Shown here piece by piece: positions 59,309-64,000 of a stretch of 64,000 nucleotides of DNA. Source of the stretch: Cryptosporangium phraense (GTDB lineage Bacteria > Actinomycetota > Actinomycetes > Mycobacteriales > Cryptosporangiaceae). The stretch is taken from positions 124,001 to 188,000 of the forward strand of contig NZ_VIRS01000001.1 of NCBI RefSeq assembly GCF_006912135.1, written 5' to 3'. Within the stretch, counting starts at the first letter, position 1. Each line of letters starts with the position of its first letter. The position numbers and the translations under genes were made by a program. The notes under the pieces were generated by a model. That model was not told the DNA's origin. It saw only the letters and a list, made by a program, of their open reading frames with translations, and ran no database searches.

Positions 59309-59941
59309 ATGACCATCCCCCTGCCCGCCGGCACTCAGCTGATCCTCACCGGCCCGGTACAGGCCGTCGAGTTACTCACGCTCGCCCCGGCCGAGGTCGG
59401 CGACCAGGAGCAGATCTCGGTGCTGGTCATGGGATCGGAGTCGCCGCCTCAGCGGGGCATGATCAGCATCCCGACCCCGTTCGGCGTGATGCGCACGGTC
59501 GCCGCGCTCGACGTCGACCTGGGCGTCGTCACCTTGAAGATGGCCAAGATCCCTCCGGCGTGGCAGCGCCGCGATGCCCATCGCATGCCGCTCGTGGTTC
59601 CGCTCCGCGGGACCACGGTCTCTCTGCCGGCGCTGGCCGGCAGCGCCGGACCGGCGCAGACGCGGCCGGTCCGGTTCAACGGGACCACGGTCGACATCTC
59701 GCCCGGCGGGCTGAGCGCGGTCCTGACCGTCGAGTCCGACGCGCTGCGCCTGCCGTCCGGCGTCCGCGACGTGTTCCTCGAGCTCGACCCGTTCAGCGCC
59801 CACCCGGTCGCCGCGACGCTCCGCGTCGTCGACGTGCGCTCCGACCAGCTCCGCGGCGAGTTCGAGTATCTGCAGCCCAGCGACTGGCTCCACCTCGCGG
59901 CCATGGCCCGCCAGGCCGCCGAGCTACCCCCGCTCGATTAG
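59309..59941 (+). CDS. PilZ-domain c-di-GMP-binding protein
   Basis: A 210-residue protein. The C-terminal PilZ domain has both binding motifs: RRDAHR (R88xxxR92) and DISPGG (D129xSxxG134). The N-terminal 80 residues fit a YcgR-like small beta domain. It should bind cyclic di-GMP and pass the signal to an unknown partner. It is about 37 kb from the GGDEF-EAL gene in this window, so the two may belong to one signalling network. ATG 59309 follows GAGGAG by 7 nt. Confidence 0.88.
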   Translation: MTIPLPAGTQLILTGPVQAVELLTLAPAEVGDQEQISVLVMGSESPPQRGMISIPTPFGVMRTVAALDVDLGVVTLKMAKIPPAWQRRDAHRMPLVVPLRGTTVSLPALAGSAGPAQTRPVRFNGTTVDISPGGLSAVLTVESDALRLPSGVRDVFLELDPFSAHPVAATLRVVDVRSDQLRGEFEYLQPSDWLHLAAMARQAAELPPLD

Positions 59942-60213
59942 AGCTCCCGGTTCAGCGCATCGAGGACCCTCTGCACGAGACCGCTGTCGCCCGGCTCCAG
60001 CGGTCCGTGCATCTCGACCGACGACCACGGCGACGCGACCCCGACCGTCCCGCGCATCCCGTCCTCCCAGGCCGGACCCTCGCAGAGGGCCCACCACCGG
60101 AAGTCGGCCAGCGTCCCCAGCGCCTCCGACCGCTTGCGCGCCGCCTCGTCGCTGCGCACCCACGTGTCGCCGAACCGGTCCTGCCAGGCGGTGTTGTTCC
60201 CGGGCTCGTCCAT
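59938..60213 (-). CDS. Small hypothetical protein
   Basis: A 91-residue acidic protein, rich in W and D (FRWWALCEGPAWEDGM). The 3' end overlaps the PilZ gene by 4 bp, in convergent orientation. Codon use fits the genome. No family recognised. ATG 60213 is the only reasonable start. Confidence 0.55.
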   Translation of the reverse strand: MDEPGNNTAWQDRFGDTWVRSDEAARKRSEALGTLADFRWWALCEGPAWEDGMRGTVGVASPWSSVEMHGPLEPGDSGLVQRVLDALNREL

Positions 60214-60306
60214 GGCGCGCGTCCCTTCGGTAGGCGGTCCGCTCCGCTTACAGAATCAGCCTTCGGACGCCTGACCGCGCGCCGCCGCACGGACGCTCAC
60301 CATCCT

Positions 60307-60582
60307 TCACGTCTGCCGTGGACCGGCGTCTTCGGTGAGCGCGTTCTGGGCGAGCTCGTAGACCTCCTGCATGCCCTGGTGCTTCGCCGTCGCGATGGCC
60401 TGCGCGAGCTGGCCGGCGCTGAGGGTCACGACCTGGTCAGGGTCCTGTTGCCACTGTTCACGGCTGGCCACGACCAGCGCCGCGCCGGTGCCGAGGTCGA
60501 GGCCGGTCGCGTTCATGCTCAGCTGGTGCTCGGAGATGTGCTCCCGGATCGCGTACAGGATCTCCTGATCGGGCGTTTCCAC
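60307..60582 (-). CDS. Small hypothetical protein, ANTAR-like length but unrelated
   Basis: A 91-residue protein with two helical halves: ETPDQEILYAIREHISEHQL and LSAGQLAQAIATAKHQGMQEVYELAQNAL. It is acidic and has no cysteines. GGAGGT lies 4 nt before GTG 60582, which is preferred over longer starts. Function unknown. Confidence 0.6.
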   Translation of the reverse strand: METPDQEILYAIREHISEHQLSMNATGLDLGTGAALVVASREQWQQDPDQVVTLSAGQLAQAIATAKHQGMQEVYELAQNALTEDAGPRQT

Positions 60583-60654
60583 GGCGACCTCCCTCTCCGG
60601 CGGTGACGCCCTCCACTTTCCCACGGGCCCACTTACTCAATCGACAGCGGATAC

Positions 60655-60680
60655 TACGATCTCGTATCATCCGATCTCGT
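60655..60680. promoter_or_regulatory. Inverted and direct repeats overlapping the MarR start, probable operator
   Basis: TACGA-TC-TCGTA (60655-60666) is a perfect 5-bp inverted repeat. CGATCTCGT occurs at 60657-60665 and 60672-60680, 15 bp apart, the second overlapping the GTG start at 60679. The position suits autorepression of the MarR operon and leaves no ribosome-binding site, so the transcript may be leaderless. Confidence 0.6.
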
Positions 60681-61083
60681 GGAATGGTCTCCTCTTCTCG
60701 CGCTCCAGCGCGCTACCCATGCGACGCTCCAGGTCCTCGCGACCGAGCTCGTCGACCTCGACCTCACCGCGTCCGAGATCAACGTGCTCGCGACGCTGGC
60801 CGACGACCGTCCGCGGACGGTGTCCGCCCTCGGCGCCGACGTCGGCTCGCGACCGACCACGCTGACGAGCGTCCTCGACCGTCTCGAACGGCGGGGACAC
60901 ATCACCCGCGGGCACCGTCCGGGCGACCGGCGGGCCGTCCAGATCGAGTTGACCGAGTCCGGCCGCGCGACGGCCGCGATCATCCGCACGGCGATCGCGG
61001 CGCTCGAAGAGCGCGCCCTCGGCGGGCTGCCACCGGAGGCGGTCGCGGGCCTGCGCGCCGGGCTGGAGGCACTGGCCCGATGA
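60679..61083 (+). CDS. MarR-family transcriptional regulator
   Basis: A 134-residue regulator. The winged helix has ASEINVLATLADDRPRTVSALGADVGSRPTTLTSVLDRLERRGHI, followed by the wing RGHRPGDRRAVQIELTESG. The C-terminal helix completes the dimer region. It heads a three-gene operon; the stop overlaps the next ATG (ATGA). Repeats at the start codon indicate control of its own operon, which includes an alcohol dehydrogenase. Confidence 0.9.
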   Translation: MEWSPLLALQRATHATLQVLATELVDLDLTASEINVLATLADDRPRTVSALGADVGSRPTTLTSVLDRLERRGHITRGHRPGDRRAVQIELTESGRATAAIIRTAIAALEERALGGLPPEAVAGLRAGLEALAR

Positions 61084-61457
61084 CCTTCGAATCGCTGTTC
61101 GCCGAAGTCGCGCCGGACGGCCGCCGGTTCGGCCATCGCGAGCACGTGCACCTGACCTGGCTCGCCGTACGCGCCCACGGCGTCGGACCCGCGGTCGACC
61201 TGATCGGCGACGGCATCCGGAGCGCGGCGCCGTCCAGATACCACGTGACGATGACGCGGGCCTGGGTCGAGCTGGTCGGGTTCCACCTCGGCGAGGAGCC
61301 GTCCTTCGAGGCGTTCGCCGCGCGGAATCCCGCCCTCCTCGACACGCGGCTCCTCACGCGTTTCTACTCGCCGGCCACCCTGGACTCGCCGGCCGCCCGT
61401 ACCGGCTGGGTCGCCCCCGACCGCGAGCCGTTCCCCTGGACCGACGACACTCGCTGA
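61080..61457 (+). CDS. Conserved hypothetical protein with REHVHLTW motif
   Basis: A 125-residue cytoplasmic protein. FGHREHVHLTWLAVRAHGV near residue 18 has two histidines that could bind metal or be catalytic, and RYHVTMTRAWVELVGFHLG continues the helical body. The C-terminus YSPATLDSPAARTGWVAPDREPF looks like a conserved tail. I recall similar short proteins in other actinobacteria but know no function. It sits between the MarR and dehydrogenase genes with a 4-nt overlap and 1-nt gap. Confidence 0.7.
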   Translation: MTFESLFAEVAPDGRRFGHREHVHLTWLAVRAHGVGPAVDLIGDGIRSAAPSRYHVTMTRAWVELVGFHLGEEPSFEAFAARNPALLDTRLLTRFYSPATLDSPAARTGWVAPDREPFPWTDDTR

Positions 61458-61458
61458 C

Positions 61459-62481
61459 ATGCGCGCAGCGGTGTTCGAGCAGTTCGGCGGCCCGATCTCG
61501 ATCGCGACCGTGCCCGACCCCACCCCGGCGCCGCACGGCGTGGTCGTCGCGGTCGAGGCGACCGGCGTCTGCCGGAGCGACTGGCACGGCTGGCAGGGTC
61601 ACGACGACGACGTCTCCGTACCCCACGTGCCGGGTCACGAGCTGGCCGGCCGGATCGTCGCGGTCGGGTCCTCGGTCGTCTCCTGGCGGGTGGGGGACGC
61701 GGTCACGACCCCGTTCGTCATGGCCTGCGGGTCGTGTCCGGAGTGCTCCGCGGGCGCCCAGCAGGTCTGCCGCCGTCAGACCCAGCCCGGTTTCACCGGG
61801 TGGGGATCGTTCGCCGAGTTCGTGGCCCTCGACCACGCCGACGTCAACCTGGTCGCGCTCGACGGCCTCGACCCGGCGTCGGCGGCCGCGCTCGGCTGCC
61901 GGGTCGCGACCGCGTTCCGCGCGGTGCTCGACGTCGGCGCGGTGCGGGCCGGGGAGTTCGTCGCCGTGCACGGGTGCGGCGGCGTCGGCCTGTCGGCCGT
62001 CGCGATCGCGGTGGCCGCGGGTGCGCAGGTGATCGTCACTGATCCTTCTCCGGACGCCCGCCAGCTGGCGCTCGCGTTCGGAGCGTCGCAGGCTCTGGAC
62101 CCGGCCGACGCGGCGGCGATCCCCGACCTGACCGACGGCGGGGCGCACGTCTCACTCGACGCCGTCGGGCACCCGGCCGCGTGCGAGGCGTCGATCCGCG
62201 GCCTGCGCCGGCGGGGGCGGCACGTCCAGGTAGGGCTGTTGCCGCCGGCGGGCGGCCGGCCGGCCGTGCCGATGGACCGGGTGATCGCGTACGAGCTGCA
62301 GGTGCTGGGCAGCCACGGCCTGGCTGCGCACGAGTACCCGCGGCTGCTCCGCCTGGTGCGGACGCCGTCGTTCCCCCTGGATCGCCTGGTGACGCGCCGG
62401 CTGCCGCTGGACGCGGCGCCGCAGGCTCTGGCCGACGTCCCGGCCGCGGGCACGGCGGGCATCACGGTGCTGGAACCCTGA
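61459..62481 (+). CDS. Zinc-dependent alcohol dehydrogenase (MDR family)
   Basis: A 340-residue dehydrogenase. Catalytic zinc residues are C38, H60 and E61 (CRSDWHG, VPGHELAG). The structural zinc cysteines are C90, C93, C96 and C104. The cofactor site is VAVHGCGGVGLSAVAIAV, with DPSPDARQ suggesting NAD preference. It oxidises an alcohol or reduces an aldehyde. It is the last gene of the MarR operon and could detoxify the inducer sensed by MarR. Confidence 0.9.
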   Translation: MRAAVFEQFGGPISIATVPDPTPAPHGVVVAVEATGVCRSDWHGWQGHDDDVSVPHVPGHELAGRIVAVGSSVVSWRVGDAVTTPFVMACGSCPECSAGAQQVCRRQTQPGFTGWGSFAEFVALDHADVNLVALDGLDPASAAALGCRVATAFRAVLDVGAVRAGEFVAVHGCGGVGLSAVAIAVAAGAQVIVTDPSPDARQLALAFGASQALDPADAAAIPDLTDGGAHVSLDAVGHPAACEASIRGLRRRGRHVQVGLLPPAGGRPAVPMDRVIAYELQVLGSHGLAAHEYPRLLRLVRTPSFPLDRLVTRRLPLDAAPQALADVPAAGTAGITVLEP

Positions 62482-62914
62482 CGCCGGAGCCGCCGCTTCG
62501 GGCGCGTGGTGACCTTCCGCGTAGTGATGGACGTAAGTTCTGGGCAGCAATTTCGCCCGCCGCGACCGCGCCGATCACGGCCACTGCGACACCGGCTACC
62601 TCGGAGCACCGACTTCACACGCTCCGGGCTCTCGCGGCCGGCCGGTCCGCTCGCCGGCGCCAACCCGAGCCCCAGTGTGGCCAGGGCATAGCCGGCCTCG
62701 GCTCAGCCGGGACCACCGAGGGTGTCGGAGGAATAGGGCACCGGTCATGATCTGGCCAACCTCGACTCCAGACGTTTCCCCAGATTCTTGATCGTGCACG
62801 GCAGCTTCGGCGTCGTCGTGCAGGAGACCGAGGAAGCCGCTGCCGCTAGGGGCGAACCTCCAGGCTGCATAGCCCGAGCCGCCCCGGTCCCCCTGCCGGG
62901 GCGGCCACCGCCAT
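62482..62914. other. 433-bp stretch without a convincing gene
   Basis: No frame on either strand keeps both codon bias and family resemblance. Minus-strand pieces AGYALATLGLGLAPAS and, in another frame, GVAVAVIGAVAAGEIAAQN look like membrane helices, so a frameshifted membrane-protein relic near 62,530-62,720 is possible. A strong hairpin lies at the right end. Confidence 0.4.
62878..62905 (-). terminator. Terminator-like hairpin after the Nudix gene
   Basis: GCCGCCCCGG (62878-62887) pairs perfectly with CCGGGGCGGC (62896-62905) around an 8-nt loop, 9 nt after the Nudix stop on the minus strand. There is no T-run. Confidence 0.65.
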
Positions 62915-63385
62915 TCACCCGACGACCTGCTCGCCGTTCTCCAAGTACAAAGTTCGGCCGGACCCAGCGGCCACCAGCGCCGCGCGCACACGACGGGCCA
63001 GCAACGGCGACATCCGCGCATCCACCTCGTCGACGGTGCACCACCGCCAGCCGCCCAGCTCCTCCGGCGGCAAACAGATGGCGCTGGTGTCCACGCCCTG
63101 ACCGCCGTCAAAGACGAACATCATGCCCTCGGTCCGGCTCTCCCGCGGCGGCACCCAATCCGACACCAGCAGCCGGCCCGGCCGGACCAGGAGACCGAGC
63201 TCCTCCCTCACCTCACGAGCCGCCGCCTCATAAGGGGACTCGTTCGCCTCGACGGCTCCTCCCGGAAGCTCCCAATAAGGCTTGTAAGTAGGCTCGACCA
63301 GCAGTACACGGCCCAGGTCGTCAATGAAAGCCACCGCCGCGGCGGAGCGCTTGGTCGCCAGAGTCGCGGTGTAGTCGGCAGCCAT
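62915..63385 (-). CDS. Nudix hydrolase
   Basis: A 156-residue pyrophosphohydrolase. The Nudix box is GGAVEANESPYEAAAREVREELGL, a full match to GX5EX7REUXEEXGU. Strands KRSAAAVAFIDDLGRVLLVEPTYKPYWELPGG and LLVSDWVPPRESRTEGMMFVFDGG flank it. The C-terminal ICLPPEELGGWRWCTVDEV is common in actinobacterial members. It cleaves a nucleoside diphosphate linked to another group; the substrate is not predictable. Single gene, ATG 63385. Confidence 0.9.
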   Translation of the reverse strand: MAADYTATLATKRSAAAVAFIDDLGRVLLVEPTYKPYWELPGGAVEANESPYEAAAREVREELGLLVRPGRLLVSDWVPPRESRTEGMMFVFDGGQGVDTSAICLPPEELGGWRWCTVDEVDARMSPLLARRVRAALVAAGSGRTLYLENGEQVVG

Positions 63386-63589
63386 TCGGGCAGATTAGCC
63401 AACTCGCACCACCATGTGTCCCTGAAGCGGGCCGTTGCGCCAAGCGCGCCAGCGCGGCGTCGTCACGCCCACCACCGCTGCCGAGTCTTCGGCCATTCCA
63501 GTAACTGCGCCAGCGCACTGTGCGGGCCGGGCCGACGGCGGAACAGTCGTGCCATCACGCGGGGTCGCTGCGCCCGAGGCTGACGGGAC

Positions 63590-64000
63590 CTCTAGTAGGA
63601 ACACCAGGCGGATCGACCTGACCGCCTCCCGGCGTCGACTCGTGAATCTTGGCTATCTGCATCCGGACCGCTGGCAGGCCGTAGCGGACCATGGTGCCGG
63701 CTACTTCGTCCGCGACCTCGGCCACATGATTGGCCGACTCGAGGCAGAACCAGGGGTCGGCGCCGGGGCGTAGGGAAGTCTGGGTTTGCCTTGCGCTCGC
63801 GCTCCCAAACGTATCGGTCGACGACCGACAGGTTGACTAGGAATCGCAGTCGAGAACCGAAGCCTTAAAAGCGATTTTGGACGCCCATCGCAGCGATTGC
63901 CCGCCCATCAGGCAGGACGAAACTTGTTCCAGATCCGGTCATTCCGGCAGCCCTGAGCTGTGGCGCGATCAAATCGCGCCACATTTCCCTGTTGACCGTG
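63590..64000 (-). pseudogene. DUF4304-like protein, disrupted by a stop and a frameshift (partial)
   Basis: Reading leftwards from the window edge, the frame gives REMWRDLIAPQLRAAGM, then LPDGRAIAAMGVQNRF, followed by TAA (minus strand of 63865-63867). The same frame continues SRLRFLVNLSVVDRYVW and ERERKANPDFPTP. Near 63,770 the homology moves to another frame: GADPWFCLESANHVAEVADE, then YGLPAVRMQIAK. The order and strands fit DUF4304. The 5' part lies outside the window. GC content is lower here than in the rest of the window. Confidence 0.65.

Noticed and set aside
62596-63111. Minus-strand frame overlapping the Nudix gene and the gap beside it
   Set aside because: Half of it is out of frame with a clear Nudix hydrolase. 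The other half has no recognisable domain.
63435-63773. Plus-strand frame of 112 codons at the right edge
   Set aside because: The minus strand gives a much better protein match (DUF4304-like pseudogene), so this is its shadow.
63959-63983. Perfect 11-bp inverted repeat with 3-nt loop, looks like a terminator or operator
   Set aside because: It falls inside the coding part of the DUF4304-like pseudogene (MWRDLIAP region), so it is probably incidental to the codons.

Overview
The window looks like chromosomal DNA from a very GC-rich filamentous or soil actinobacterium. Signs of this are the strong G/C bias at third codon positions, many GTG starts, 4-nt ATGA/GTGA gene overlaps, SigE-family sigma factors, HxlR/TetR/MarR/IclR/PucR regulators and a CHAT-TPR protein. 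A genus cannot be fixed from this sequence alone. I see no transposase, integrase, CRISPR array, rRNA or replication origin. There is one tRNA gene (tRNA-Pro, GGG), with an intrinsic terminator.

Region 1 (1-13.2 kb) holds mixed housekeeping and stress genes: the end of an FKBP-type isomerase, two antibiotic-kinase-like phosphotransferases with a cysteine-less rhodanese, a winged-helix protein, a cytochrome P450, a nucleoside deaminase, a methyltransferase divergent from an HxlR regulator, a secreted M15-like peptidase, a reductase, a glycosyltransferase, a cupin and a secreted beta-propeller protein. The last has a structured leader ending in an intrinsic-terminator-like hairpin.

Region 2 (13.5-27.7 kb) starts with a TIR-domain protein that has a roughly 550-residue disordered Ala/Pro region and a multi-pass membrane end. 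A TetR/oxidoreductase pair follows, with three evenly spaced palindromic operators between them. Then come two convergent orphan sugar-binding lipoproteins, a GGDEF-EAL enzyme, a methanethiol-oxidase-like protein, a sigma/membrane-protein pair and a GH3 glucosidase.

Region 3 (27.7-35.1 kb) is a divergent catabolic cluster. Transporter, N-acyl-D-amino-acid deacylase, PLP dehydratase/aldolase and KDPG aldolase run one way. KDG-type kinase, IclR regulator and RidA run the other. Read together, the enzymes form a plausible complete route from N-acyl-D-glucosaminate (the aldonic acid of GlcNAc) to pyruvate and glyceraldehyde-3-phosphate.

A second sigma/membrane-protein pair (35.1-36.7 kb) is followed by two gene remnants that meet head to head at about 37,026, which looks like a deletion scar.

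Region 4 (37.6-51.8 kb) is one long minus-strand operon of ten genes, almost all overlapping: beta-lactamase-fold hydrolase, Dpp-type peptide ABC transporter (with a permease-ATPase fusion), an S9 peptidase fused to a beta-lactamase-fold domain, M20 hydrolase, GNAT, N-succinylamino-acid-racemase-like enolase and PucR regulator. GNAT, racemase and M20 hydrolase match the three enzymes known for irreversible D-to-L amino acid conversion, here joined to peptide import and hydrolysis. With region 3 this makes about 24 kb devoted to compounds with a D-configured alpha carbon.

Region 5 (51.9-64 kb) has a divergent CHAT/TPR locus with overlapping leaderless promoters, an AraC regulator, a STAS protein lacking the phosphorylatable serine, the tRNA, a PilZ protein, a MarR operon with an operator over its start, an alcohol dehydrogenase and a Nudix hydrolase. 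At the right edge is a DUF4304-like pseudogene with a stop codon and a frameshift.
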